DNA from: Paraburkholderia acidicola
GTDB taxonomy: Bacteria; Pseudomonadota; Gammaproteobacteria; Burkholderiales; Burkholderiaceae
Direction: 5' to 3'
Assembly: GCF_002362315.1 (NCBI RefSeq)
Contig: NZ_MTZV01000006.1
Location: 2,046,001 to 2,110,000 of the forward strand
Length of the DNA stretch: 64,000 nucleotides
Shown: positions 8,978 through 17,722 of the stretch, one piece after another
Layout: each line of letters begins with the position of its first letter
Position numbering within the stretch: the stretch's first letter is position 1
The notes under the pieces: model-generated
Database searches by the model: none
What the model was told of the DNA's origin: nothing
The model's input: only the letters and a program-made list of their open reading frames with translations
Position numbers and translations under genes: made by a program

Positions 8978-9476
8978 CGAATGTCCTCGTTTCATTGTTG
9001 GATCGAACCATTTTACGGGCCGGTGCACGCGCTGTTTGTCGCGTGGCGCTCATACCGGTGTACGTACCCGGTGATTTGCGCCACTGCGCGCCTGACCTGC
9101 CGCAGAGTTGTGGGAGCCAGTTTAACGCGACTCGCCATTTCGCCGGCTGCCTTTTTACGTGCCCTGGCGCGGTGCATTGCCTCGCCGGTTGTGTCATGCC
9201 TGTGTCGTACCCGTGGATTAAGGCCGCGCGGGACGACCGGTCGTGGCGATGTGCCAAAGTGTTAGCGGACGGAAAGAATTCGTAGGGAGCGGGTGCGATC
9301 GTGGTGCCGGAGTGTGCTGACTACGGGGAACGCCGACGCACGGCGATGGAACCGTCAGAAGAAAGAGGAAAAGCGGCGAGCGCAGTATGTCCGCCGCGGA
9401 AACACGACGGCAGCCGCCGCATGCTCATGTCCGATTCCGGCCAGAGTTCGGTGGCGGCCTGCGCTAGAGTAATGCC
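8978..9476. other. Intergenic region, no supported gene
   Basis: Several overlapping open frames exist on both strands, but none has a credible ribosome site or protein-like composition. It holds the promoters of the small gene to the left and the repair operon to the right. I see no repeat or hairpin of note. Confidence 0.5.
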
Positions 9477-10910
9477 ATGACTTTCGATCGTGATTCCTGT
9501 TATGAGGCCATGCTGGCCCGCGACCGGCGCTTCGACGGCTGGTTTTTCGTGGCGGTGACGTCGACGGGTATTTACTGCCGGCCGATTTGTCCGGTGCGTT
9601 CACCGAAGCTCGCGAATTGCCGTTTCTACGCGAATGCCGCCGCCGCGGAACATGCCGGTTTCCGGCCTTGCCTGCGCTGCCGACCGGAACTTGCGCCCGG
9701 TCACGGGCTGCTCGATGTTTCGCGCCGGCTGGCCCAGGCTGCGGCCGCACTGATCGGCGCGGGTTTTCTCAACGATGCGAATCTGTCCGAGCTGGCGGCA
9801 CGCGTGGGCGTCAGCACACGGCACTTGCGGCGCATCTTCGAAGCAGAATTCGGCGTGTCGCCAATCGATTACGCGCAAACGCAGCGTCTGTTGATGGCCA
9901 AGCGTCTGCTGGCGGACACGACGCTGCCCGCCGCGCAGGTCGCCTTGACGGCGGGCTTTGGCAGTGTGCGGCGCTTCAACGATCTGTTTAGCCGCCGTTA
10001 TGGCTTCAGTCCCGCGCGCGTGCGCAAGCACGCACCCGACGCTGCGCGCGCCGCCGCCGATACGCTCACCCTCGACTTGCTGTACCGGCCGCCGTTCGCG
10101 TGGGACGCGCTCCTGTATTCCCTCACCAGTCAGGCGATTGGCGGTGTCGAGCGCGTGACGCACGACAGCTATACGCGTGCGATCGAGGTGCCGCACGACG
10201 GCGCGCGCGTGACCGGCTGGCTGCGCGCCGATCATCTGCCGCAGCGGCTCGCGCTGCGCATTACGCTGTCGTCGTCGCTGACGCCAGTTGTGCCGTCGCT
10301 GCTTGCGCAGGTGCGGCGATTCTTCGATCTCGATTGCCGGCCCGATCTGATCGATGCGCGTCTCGGCGCATTGGCCGCGGCGTTGCCCGGCATGCGTGTG
10401 CCGGGTGCGTTCGACGGTTTCGAAACCGGTGTGCGTGCGATTGCGCTGCGCCACTGGCCGCGCGCCGATGCGCACGCATGGCTGCAACGTATCGCGGATG
10501 CCTTCGGTACACCGGTCGCGCAGGCGCCCGATGGATTGCGCACCGCGTTTCCGTCGGCGCATGCATTGGCGGGTGTGTCGATCCATACGCTGCGGGCCAC
10601 GGGTTTGCCACCGCGCGGTGTGACGTGTCTATTGAAACTGGCCGACGAGGTCACACAGCAACGTGTGTTTCTCGAACCCTTTACGCCACTCGATGAAACG
10701 CTCGCGCATCTGCGCGACGTCATCGGTCTCGACGAATGGTCGGTCCAGTATGTGGCGATGCGCGCGCTCGGTTGGCCCAACGCCTATCCGCTCGGCGATC
10801 CGTTGATCTCCCAGCCTTCACCCGACGATGGCGCATGCTGGGCGCCATGGCGCGCCTATGCGGCTCAACATTTCGCGTACGCAGCGGGACAGGAGGCAAG
10901 CGCCGCATGA
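9477..10910 (+). CDS. alkA: Ada-type sensor / AraC HTH / AlkA 3-methyladenine DNA glycosylase fusion
   Basis: A 477-residue three-part protein. Residues 1-75 are the Ada zinc domain with all four ligands (C34, C38, C65, C68), which in Ada accepts methyl groups from phosphotriesters. Residues ~85-180 are an AraC HTH (LAARVGVSTRHLRRIFEAEFG). Residues ~190-470 are an AlkA-like HhH glycosylase (IGLDEWSVQYVAMRALG, then PLGDPLI carrying the likely catalytic Asp). It can therefore plausibly sense methylation, activate transcription and excise alkylated bases. It overlaps the following ogt by ATGA. Confidence 0.92.
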   Translation: MTFDRDSCYEAMLARDRRFDGWFFVAVTSTGIYCRPICPVRSPKLANCRFYANAAAAEHAGFRPCLRCRPELAPGHGLLDVSRRLAQAAAALIGAGFLNDANLSELAARVGVSTRHLRRIFEAEFGVSPIDYAQTQRLLMAKRLLADTTLPAAQVALTAGFGSVRRFNDLFSRRYGFSPARVRKHAPDAARAAADTLTLDLLYRPPFAWDALLYSLTSQAIGGVERVTHDSYTRAIEVPHDGARVTGWLRADHLPQRLALRITLSSSLTPVVPSLLAQVRRFFDLDCRPDLIDARLGALAAALPGMRVPGAFDGFETGVRAIALRHWPRADAHAWLQRIADAFGTPVAQAPDGLRTAFPSAHALAGVSIHTLRATGLPPRGVTCLLKLADEVTQQRVFLEPFTPLDETLAHLRDVIGLDEWSVQYVAMRALGWPNAYPLGDPLISQPSPDDGACWAPWRAYAAQHFAYAAGQEASAA

Positions 10911-11479
10911 AGTACTGCACATTGATACCGGGCCCGCTCGGCGAGATCCTGCTACGCGCGGAAGACGATGCGCTGACTGGTGTCTTCTTCGTCGGCCAGA
11001 AATATTTCCCCGCCGCAGATGCATCCGCTAATTGCTATTCGATTGCCGACACACCGCGCGTTCTGCGCGAAACCCAGCAACAACTCGACGAATATTTCGC
11101 GGGGGAGCGCGAACATTTCACACTGCGCCTGCGTCCTGCCGGGACTGCGTTTCAACGCAGCGTGTGGGATCAGCTCGTGAAGATTCCGTTTGGCGAAATC
11201 GAGAGCTATGGACGTATCGCGCAGCGTCTCGGCCTCGCGGCGGGCAGTGCGCGCGCAGTCGGCGCCGCGAACGGGCGCAATCCGATTTCGATTGTCGTGC
11301 CGTGTCATCGCGTGGTGTCGAGTGCGGGCGATCTGACGGGTTATGCGGGCGGCCTGCATCGGAAGGAGGCGTTGCTTGCTTTAGAGCGGCCACATTCGAT
11401 GCTGCCGCGACAGATGGAGCTGCTTATTTCGAACGATGCGCATGCAGCGCTTCGACCATCACGGCACCGGCCTCGGTGA
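10907..11479 (+). CDS. ogt: Methylated-DNA--[protein]-cysteine S-methyltransferase
   Basis: A 190-residue O6-alkylguanine-DNA alkyltransferase. It has the acceptor motif VVPCHRVV (Cys at about residue 133), the wing FGEIESYGRIAQRLG and the arginine-finger helix GSARAVGAANGRNP. The start ATG overlaps the stop of the Ada-AlkA fusion (ATGA), so the two are translationally coupled and form one adaptive-response operon, with the fused AraC domain as probable activator. The 3' end overlaps the convergent GntR gene by 56 bp, so the last ~20 residues may be non-conserved. Confidence 0.93.
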   Translation: MKYCTLIPGPLGEILLRAEDDALTGVFFVGQKYFPAADASANCYSIADTPRVLRETQQQLDEYFAGEREHFTLRLRPAGTAFQRSVWDQLVKIPFGEIESYGRIAQRLGLAAGSARAVGAANGRNPISIVVPCHRVVSSAGDLTGYAGGLHRKEALLALERPHSMLPRQMELLISNDAHAALRPSRHRPR

Positions 11480-12080
11480 TGTGTTCTTTCGTCAGACGTT
11501 TCGCGAGACGTCGGTCCTTCGCTTCCATCGCTTCAAGAATCCGCGTGTGCTCCGCAAACGACGTGTCCTGATACGCGGCCAGTTGCCAGACCAGCCGCAG
11601 ATAGCGATCGGCCTTCTGCCATAGCGACTCCAGTGCTTCCATCAGATGCCGTTTGTCGCTCGGCGTATAGATCGCGCGATGAAACGCCCAGTTGTCCTTC
11701 GACCATTGATCCACATCGGTGGCGCGCGCGTCCTGATCGAGCACCGCGCGGGCGGTTGCGGCATCGGCGGCGGTGAATGCGTCGAGTGCGGAGTCGAGCG
11801 CGAGCAGTTCGAGCGCGACGCGCATTGCCTGCAATTCCTCGGCTTCATCGCGAGTCATCGACGAGACGAACGCCCCGCGATTCGGCACGATCGTGACGAA
11901 GCCGCGGGCTTCGAGCTGGATGAACGCTTCACGTACCGGGATGTGGCTCGTGCCGAATTCCTCGGCGATCCGGTCTTGACGCAACTGCGTGCCAGGCGGC
12001 AGTTCGCCGCGCAGGATGCGCTCGCGCAGACGCTCGCACAGCGATTCGGAGAAAACTTTTGCGTCAGCTGACTTCTTCAT
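11424..12080 (-). CDS. GntR family transcriptional regulator, FadR/FCD subfamily
   Basis: A 218-residue regulator. The N-terminal winged helix includes QDRIAEEFGTSHIPVREAFIQLEA, and the C-terminal all-helical FCD ligand domain has the expected metal-site-bearing helices (NWAFHRAIYTPSDK, EHTRILEAMEAKD). It is divergent from an aminotransferase with only 32 bp between starts. No Shine-Dalgarno is visible before its ATG; an AT palindrome occupies that position instead. It probably represses the aminotransferase and itself. Confidence 0.9.
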   Translation of the reverse strand: MKKSADAKVFSESLCERLRERILRGELPPGTQLRQDRIAEEFGTSHIPVREAFIQLEARGFVTIVPNRGAFVSSMTRDEAEELQAMRVALELLALDSALDAFTAADAATARAVLDQDARATDVDQWSKDNWAFHRAIYTPSDKRHLMEALESLWQKADRYLRLVWQLAAYQDTSFAEHTRILEAMEAKDRRLAKRLTKEHITEAGAVMVEALHAHRSK

Positions 12081-12081
12081 C

Positions 12082-12093
12082 TTAATATATTAA
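12082..12093. promoter_or_regulatory. Candidate GntR operator palindrome TTAATATATTAA
   Basis: A perfect 12-base AT palindrome lies in the 32-bp gap between the divergent gntR and aminotransferase starts, immediately upstream of the gntR ATG. FadR-type sites are usually compact palindromes, so it is a natural operator for both genes. Binding is inferred. Confidence 0.5.
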
Positions 12094-12112
12094 AACATTT
12101 GAGGAGGTTGTT

Positions 12113-13270
12113 ATGACGGTATCAAGACTGAGAAATATTCCCGGTATCGGTGTCGACAAGATGGGCGACGCAGCCGACGCGTCGAACAACCGCAACATTC
12201 TAAGGCTCGAGAATCTCGACACCGACCTGCGGCCGCCCGCCGATGCGATCCGGCGCACGCACGAGGCCGTCGAGGACGACGACGCAAACAGTTATCTCCC
12301 GTTCATCGGTCAGCGGGCGTTGCGCGAGGCAGTCGTCGCGCGGATCGCAGGAACTGCCGGCGTCGACTACGACGCCGGGCGCGAATGCGTGATTTCCGCG
12401 GGCGGTATGTCTGGCGTGCTCAACGTGCTGCTGTCCATTCTCGAGCCCGGCGACGAGGTTGTGTTAACAGACCCAACCTACGCCGGACTGATCAATCGCG
12501 TGCGGCTTGCCGGCGGGGAGCCGCGTTTCGCGCGGCTCATTCCTGGCGCCGATGGCTGGCGGCTCGACCTCGATAGCCTGGCGGCGGCGGTCGGTCCGCG
12601 CACCCGCGCGCTGCTCGTGATGTCGCCGTCGATGCCGGGTGGCTTCGTCGCCAATCGCACCGAGTGGGACGCGATCGCGCAGCACTGCCGGCGCACGAAT
12701 GCATGGCTCATCTACGACGCGGCCATGGAGCGCATCGTCTTCGATGGGCGCGCCATCATTCACCCGGCGTCGTTGCCGGAGATGCGCGAACGGACCATCA
12801 CGGTCGGTTCGGTATCGAAGGAATACCGGATGATTGGCTGGCGGGTCGGCTGGATCGTCGGGCCGGAAACGATCATGGGCGACGTTCGCCTGACGAGTCT
12901 GGCCAACGTCGTGTGTCAGGTCGGCATTGGCATGCCGGGTGCGACGGCTGCGTTGACGTCGGCGGATGACGGCGTTGCGCAGGCGGTCGCGGAGTGGCAG
13001 ACGAGACGCGACTTCCTGTTGCGCGAACTGCACGATCTGCCGCTCGTGCGACCCGACGGTGGCTGGTCGCTGTTGATCGATACGGAGCAACTGGGCTTCA
13101 CCTCGCCGGAAGCATCGCGGCGGCTGTTCGAGTTCGGTGAAGTGGCGGCCACGCCGATGACGGGCTGGGGACCCGACGCGGGCCGTTATCTGCGCTTCGT
13201 GTTTGCCAACGAACCGGTGTCGCGGCTGGCCGATATTCGCAACCGTGTGCGTGCCGCCTGGGGTGTCTGA
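12113..13270 (+). CDS. Fold-type I PLP-dependent aminotransferase, atypical active site
   Basis: A 385-residue aminotransferase behind a strong GAGGAGG site. The Schiff-base lysine lies in GSVSKEYRMIGWRVGW. Two usual signatures are altered. The NPxNPTG loop reads SPSMPGGFV, and the Asp-x-x-Tyr PLP motif reads YDAAMERIVFDG, keeping Asp but replacing Tyr with Met. This suggests a specialised substrate or reaction. The divergent GntR gene is its likely regulator. A TonB receptor follows with its own Fur-like site, so they are probably separate units. Confidence 0.85.
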   Translation: MTVSRLRNIPGIGVDKMGDAADASNNRNILRLENLDTDLRPPADAIRRTHEAVEDDDANSYLPFIGQRALREAVVARIAGTAGVDYDAGRECVISAGGMSGVLNVLLSILEPGDEVVLTDPTYAGLINRVRLAGGEPRFARLIPGADGWRLDLDSLAAAVGPRTRALLVMSPSMPGGFVANRTEWDAIAQHCRRTNAWLIYDAAMERIVFDGRAIIHPASLPEMRERTITVGSVSKEYRMIGWRVGWIVGPETIMGDVRLTSLANVVCQVGIGMPGATAALTSADDGVAQAVAEWQTRRDFLLRELHDLPLVRPDGGWSLLIDTEQLGFTSPEASRRLFEFGEVAATPMTGWGPDAGRYLRFVFANEPVSRLADIRNRVRAAWGV

Positions 13271-13283
13271 CGGGTTTTTATTT

Positions 13284-13302
13284 GCGAATAGTTCTCATTA
13301 CC
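13284..13302. promoter_or_regulatory. Candidate Fur box
   Basis: The 19 bases GCGAATAGTTCTCATTACC match the classical Fur consensus at 12 of 19 positions, including the whole TCATTA half. They lie about 45 bases upstream of the TonB-dependent receptor start, consistent with iron-repressed expression. Confidence 0.55.
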
Positions 13303-13345
13303 GATATCATCCGCGCTTCGAAAGCTAATCGTATGGCTACGGGGT

Positions 13346-15535
13346 GTGGAGATGAAAGGCTGTCAGCGGCGCGGCGGGCGTCGGGGGATTGTTGTGGGGT
13401 CGTTGATCCTGTCGCAGGGGTTGCTCGTTGCGGGTGTGTGCGAAGCGGTAGAACAAGAGGGCGCGGCCGATACCGTCGCCAGCGACCGGGGCACGCTGCC
13501 GGCGGTCACCGTCAACACCACGAAGCCAATCGATGAAGTGGGCTACCAGCCACGCCGTGCATCGGTGGCGACGCGCACCGATACGCCGTTGATCGACGTG
13601 CCGCAAGCCGTCAACGTCGTGACCCAGCAATCGATCAGCGATCGCGCATCCGATAGTCTCGCCGACGCGCTATCGGCAGTGCCCGGTGTGCGCATGGGCA
13701 ACACACTTGCCGGCACACTCGATGCAATCGTCAAGCGCGGCTTCGGCGACAACCGCGACAATTCGATTCTGCGCGACGGCATGCAATCGGTTCAGCCGCG
13801 CAATTTCACGCCGACCACCGAGCGCATCGAAGTCCTCAAAGGTCCGGCGTCGATGCTGTACGGCATTCAGGATCCTGGCGGCATCATCAACGTGGTGACG
13901 AAAAAGCCGCAGCTCGAAGCGGCGCGTTCCGTTTCGGGATTCGGCAGTAGCTACGGTGGCGGTGGCGCGCAGATCGATCTGACCGGTCCGATCGGTTCGT
14001 CGGGTCTCGCGTATCGCTTCATTGCCGACCATCGGCGCACCGATTACTGGCGCGACTTCGGCGAGACGCGCCAGGATGTGATCGCACCGTCGATCGCCTG
14101 GTATGGCCGCGACACTACCGTGCTGCTTGCGTACGAGCACATGAGCTACGCGGTGCCGTTCGATCGCGGCACGATCATCGACACGCGTACCGGGAACCCC
14201 GTTGCCATACCCAACGAGGAGCGTCTCGACGAGCGCTACAACGTCTCGGCCGGTCGTTCGGATGCGCTCAATCTGCGTATTGATCACAAGCTGGACAGCA
14301 ACTGGACCGTGCATGCCGGGTACGGTTTCAATCGAACGTACTACAACGACTGGCAGGCGCGTGTGATGAGCGCGAACTTCAATACCGGCGTTTTGACCCG
14401 GCGCGTGGATGCGACACAGAACGGTACGCAGACGACCCACAATCTGACCTTGAACCTCGAGGGTAAGGTGCAGATTGCCGGCCTGCAGAACGATGTGCTC
14501 GCGGGCGTGGACTATATGCGTAACTATCGTGTGCTGGCCGATCTTTATCGCGGCAGGAACAATTCGAGCTTCAACCTGTATGCGCCGGTGTACGGATTGC
14601 TGCCGCAGATCAGCACGCTCTCGCCAGCCGATAGCGACCAGACCGACAAACTTATTTCGCGCGGCGCTTTCATTCAGGATGCAGTACATCTAGGCGATCG
14701 CTGGATCGTGTTGGGTGGTCTGCGCTATGAGTCGTTTAGTGAAATGACCGGCAAGGGGCGACCGTTCGTGGTGGGTGCAAACGTCAATGCGAGCAAGGTG
14801 GTGCCGCGCGCGGGCGTCGTCTTCAAGATCGATCCGAAGTGGTCGCTGTATGCCAGCTATAGCGAATCGTTTCGCCCGAATACGTCGGTCGCACAACCGA
14901 TCGGCGAGCTGCCGCCCGAGCAGGCCCAGGCTTGGGAAATTGGTTCGAAGTACGTGGCGAACAATCTGACCGCGACGCTTGCCCTGTTCGATATTCGCAA
15001 GCGCAACATCCAGACCACCGAAACCATCGGTGGAATCAACTACACGCGCAATGCGGGGCGCGCCCGTTCGCGTGGCGTCGAACTTGAAGTGAACGGCAAA
15101 TTGAGCGACACATGGAGTGCGATTGGTAGCTATGCGTATACCGAGGCCCGCTATCAGGACGATCCGAAGCTCGCGGGTAACCCTTTGCCGAATGCACCGA
15201 AGCATGAAGCGGCGCTCTATCTGACGCACGATTTCGGCATGATCGGCACGGCGCCCGTGAGCGGCAGGCTGCGTGCCGGTGCGGGCGGCCGGGTCTTCAG
15301 CACGTTGCCGGTCAGCGATGGCAGCGGTAAGGTCTATCACATGCCGTGGGGCCGTGTCGCTGATGCGTTCATTGCGTGGGACTCTCGGATTGTTGGCCAG
15401 AACATCGCCTGGCAGCTCAACGCAAAGAACATCTTCAACTCGACTTACTACACGTCGAGTTGCTGCACGGGCACACCATTTGTCACGATTGGCCCATCGC
15501 GCGAGTTCATCCTGAGCGCACGGGTCGATTTCTGA
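13346..15535 (+). CDS. TonB-dependent siderophore receptor
   Basis: A 729-residue outer-membrane receptor. A signal region (IVVGSLILSQGLLVAGV) precedes a plug domain with PQAVNVVTQQSISDR, IVKRGFGDNRDN and RIEVLKGPASMLYG, then a 22-strand barrel ending in ARVDF with the terminal aromatic residue. The plug motifs are those of the FhuA/FpvA siderophore class. No biosynthesis or inner-membrane transporter genes are nearby, so it is an orphan xenosiderophore receptor. A Fur-like site lies upstream. The true start may be the internal Met two codons in. Confidence 0.92.
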   Translation: MEMKGCQRRGGRRGIVVGSLILSQGLLVAGVCEAVEQEGAADTVASDRGTLPAVTVNTTKPIDEVGYQPRRASVATRTDTPLIDVPQAVNVVTQQSISDRASDSLADALSAVPGVRMGNTLAGTLDAIVKRGFGDNRDNSILRDGMQSVQPRNFTPTTERIEVLKGPASMLYGIQDPGGIINVVTKKPQLEAARSVSGFGSSYGGGGAQIDLTGPIGSSGLAYRFIADHRRTDYWRDFGETRQDVIAPSIAWYGRDTTVLLAYEHMSYAVPFDRGTIIDTRTGNPVAIPNEERLDERYNVSAGRSDALNLRIDHKLDSNWTVHAGYGFNRTYYNDWQARVMSANFNTGVLTRRVDATQNGTQTTHNLTLNLEGKVQIAGLQNDVLAGVDYMRNYRVLADLYRGRNNSSFNLYAPVYGLLPQISTLSPADSDQTDKLISRGAFIQDAVHLGDRWIVLGGLRYESFSEMTGKGRPFVVGANVNASKVVPRAGVVFKIDPKWSLYASYSESFRPNTSVAQPIGELPPEQAQAWEIGSKYVANNLTATLALFDIRKRNIQTTETIGGINYTRNAGRARSRGVELEVNGKLSDTWSAIGSYAYTEARYQDDPKLAGNPLPNAPKHEAALYLTHDFGMIGTAPVSGRLRAGAGGRVFSTLPVSDGSGKVYHMPWGRVADAFIAWDSRIVGQNIAWQLNAKNIFNSTYYTSSCCTGTPFVTIGPSREFILSARVDF

Positions 15536-15787
15536 TGCCTATGGCCGGAGCGCAAGGCGGCTCATTTTGACGCTGCCAGAACGACCCGATGAGAAGGTTC
15601 ATACGCTATTCATGCGTCTCGAATCAGGCGGGAATACGCATGCTGCATTGCGTCCGCTTTGATTGCTTCGTGTTGCGCTAGTCAGGCTAAAGGATGCTAA
15701 AGACTCCCTTCGACTGGCATTGATCGGTAACGCCTTGCCGCGTATTCTTTGCGCCAGTCTGACTCAAATAAAGAAAAGGGGCGTGCC

Positions 15788-16090
15788 ATGTTCGAGATGA
15801 TTCCGCCGATGGGGTTTGGCCGGCGTCTGTTCGTGTGGTGGTCATGTGCGTGGCGCGAGATGCTCGTCGGTGTGCCGATATGGTTGATCGTACTGATATT
15901 GAGTCTGATCTTGATGCCGCATCTCGAAGGGACGGCCCACCTTACGCTCCTCTCCGTGATAACGGCGATCCTGGTTTCAGTGCCGATCGCCTGGATACTG
16001 TGTGTGCCGCTGGTCGGCTATATGGTGCTAAGGGCTTTAAAGCACAGGCGCTCAACGCGCCGTCGAAGCTCAGCTTTGGCCAGGCGCTGA
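15788..16090 (+). CDS. Membrane protein, first frame (100 residues)
   Basis: It starts at an ATG behind AAAGGGG and encodes two hydrophobic spans (VPIWLIVLILSLILM and ITAILVSVPIAWILCVPLVG) before a strongly basic tail. The reading frame looks like the first half of a larger four-helix protein whose second half is in the -1 frame. Its stop TGA at 16088-16090 overlaps an ATG of the second frame (TGATG). Either this is a separate coupled gene or its ribosomes shift frame at 16036-16042. Function unknown. Confidence 0.6.
   Translation: MFEMIPPMGFGRRLFVWWSCAWREMLVGVPIWLIVLILSLILMPHLEGTAHLTLLSVITAILVSVPIAWILCVPLVGYMVLRALKHRRSTRRRSSALARR
16036..16061 (+). promoter_or_regulatory. Candidate -1 frameshift signal: slippery heptamer plus hairpin
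   Basis: TTTAAAG at 16036-16042 is positioned in the zero frame exactly as X XXY YYZ (T TTA AAG). Four bases later a perfect 5-bp GC stem, GGCGC (16047-16051) and GCGCC (16057-16061) with loop TCAAC, follows. A shift there joins the two membrane frames into one 166-residue, four-helix protein. The elements are seen directly; use as a recoding site is inference. Confidence 0.45.
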
Positions 16091-16287
16091 TGGTCGGATT
16101 GACCACGGCCGGCTGGACCGCGCTTTGCTCGATACCGGCTACGGTGGTGATGCGGCTGTTTCAGCACTTCGGCTATCAGCGCGCAGGCAATGCCGTTGTG
16201 CTGGTGATCGAGGTACTGTGGGCTCTCTATATTGTTCTTCCGCGTCAGGCACGCCGCCTGCGTTTACTTGCCGGTGTGCAGGAATGA
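16090..16287 (+). CDS. Membrane protein, second (-1) frame
   Basis: From the ATG at 16090 this frame encodes 65 residues with two hydrophobic spans (LTTAGWTALCSIPATVVMRLF and GNAVVLVIEVLWALYIVLP) and a basic end. Protein-like sequence in this frame extends upstream to about 16042 (AQALNAPSKLSFGQAL), before any start codon, which favours continuity with the first frame by frameshift or an inactivating indel. If separate, the TGATG overlap would couple its translation to the first cistron. Confidence 0.5.
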   Translation: MVGLTTAGWTALCSIPATVVMRLFQHFGYQRAGNAVVLVIEVLWALYIVLPRQARRLRLLAGVQE

Positions 16288-16549
16288 AATGATTGCTGGC
16301 TGTCGGGCGCGTGTCGTGTTTAGCTCGATGCGTGCCAGGTTTTCGTCGCTGCTAAAGCCAAAACTAAAACGCTTTGTCGGACGAATGGATCTTGAAATCA
16401 GTACGGCTAAGGCATGTGTCAGACCCAACGGCACGCATATTCCCGGCAAGATCGATTGTTGCAAACCAGGCCGGTTAATTGCTTAAAGTCTAGCTTTGGT
16501 TTTGCCATTCATGGCATAGTGCCCCTACATAACTCACTGGGAGGTCCAT

Positions 16550-17110
16550 ATGGCCACGCTCGAACAGATTCAGGCACGTGTGAAAAAGCTACAGGCGCAA
16601 GCAGAAAAGATCCTTGCGAAGCGCGCGCAAGCCGCAGTCGATCAGATCCGCACGTTGATGATCAAGCATGGTTTGACCACCGAAGATATCGAAGCACGCG
16701 CAAAGGCACGACGCGAAAGTACCCGTAAAGCGGTGAATGCTGCAAAAGGTGTGACGGGCAAGCGCGTCAAGGTTGCCGCCAAGAAGGGCAAACTCCCACC
16801 GAAATACTTGAATCCGAAGACTGGCGAAACATGGAGCGGTCATGCCCGTCCGCCGGCATGGATCAAGGACGTTAAGGATCGTTCGAAGTTTCTGATTGCA
16901 GGCGCGGCAGATAGCGCGGCGAGCACGGTCAAGGCGGCTGTAAAAGGTGTCCGCGGAGCGAAGAAAGCAGGCAGAAAGGCTGCAGCGAAAAAGGCAGTAA
17001 GCGCTAAAAAAGCGCCGGTCAAAAAGGCTGCAAAGAAGGCAACCAGAAAGACGGCTGGCAGGAAAGCGGCGGCGAAGAAGGCGCCGGTAGCCTCATCGGC
17101 TGCAGCGTAA
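16550..17110 (+). CDS. H-NS family nucleoid protein with long Ala/Lys/Arg-rich tail
   Basis: A 186-residue protein. Residues 1-60 are the coiled-coil oligomerisation region (IQARVKKLQAQAEKILAK). Around residues 84-110 lies the H-NS DNA-binding core PPKYLNPKTGETWSGHARPP. The last ~65 residues are a histone-H1-like tail of repeated AAKKA and KKAPVKK units. Such tails should give extra nonspecific DNA compaction (inference). A GGGAGG site precedes the ATG. It stands alone and probably silences AT-rich DNA such as the island at 58.7-60.3 kb. Confidence 0.92.
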   Translation: MATLEQIQARVKKLQAQAEKILAKRAQAAVDQIRTLMIKHGLTTEDIEARAKARRESTRKAVNAAKGVTGKRVKVAAKKGKLPPKYLNPKTGETWSGHARPPAWIKDVKDRSKFLIAGAADSAASTVKAAVKGVRGAKKAGRKAAAKKAVSAKKAPVKKAAKKATRKTAGRKAAAKKAPVASSAAA

Positions 17111-17143
17111 CGCTTAAGCACGCGAATACGCGAAAAAGTTGCC

Positions 17144-17168
17144 GGTAACGTGTCGCTGACACGTTACC
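17144..17168. terminator. Hairpin after the H-NS gene
   Basis: GGTAACGTGTC and GACACGTTACC form a perfect 11-bp stem with a 3-base loop, 33 bases after the stop codon. No T-run follows, so it may be a weak or Rho-assisted terminator or a transcript-stabilising structure. Confidence 0.5.
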
Positions 17169-17722
17169 CGGTCATCCAGTATCAAACCCCGCTTCAAATC
17201 TCTTCCCAAATCCCTCCCTCGATCGCGAACATTCCTCGCGGCCGTCGCATTGCATCTCGTCCGGTTTTAAGACGCATCTGAACAACAAGCATTAATCCGC
17301 ATCGAGAACACCGCGCTCAACGTATCAAACACGTTGCGAGGTCTTTCAGCGTATGACGGCGCGTCACGGTTGAATGCAAAGCCCATCTGACGACTCACAC
17401 ACGAAGCGAATCACAACATACCGCCCGATTTGTCACAAACACAAGCCCATCAAGGCGCACGTGTTCCAGACACTGTCACCGCTCCGTACTCAACGCAAAA
17501 CCACCGCGTATTACGGCACTAGGCGAATGAAACGCGTGGTAAGCGCACCTGTGGCCCGTTGCCAACAGATGACCGCATGCGCTGTGACCTAATGGCGACA
17601 TCCGGCCGATGTTGGCCAGTCGACCGACCGGATATCAAAGCAAAGCGATGCGCGCACACGCCGACGACACCGGCCCATAAGCGCGCCGCGCGCTATTCAA
17701 CAGTATCTTTGGAGAGTCCGGA
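17169..17722. other. Long intergenic region upstream of the porin
   Basis: No convincing gene is present. A 72-codon open frame at 17374-17592 has no ribosome site and low-complexity polar content. The region presumably holds the porin promoter and leader; a GGAGAG ribosome site lies just before 17723. Its length fits a highly regulated porin. Confidence 0.5.

Noticed and set aside
17374..17592. 72-codon frame in the porin upstream region
   Set aside because: No ribosome site and no protein-like features.
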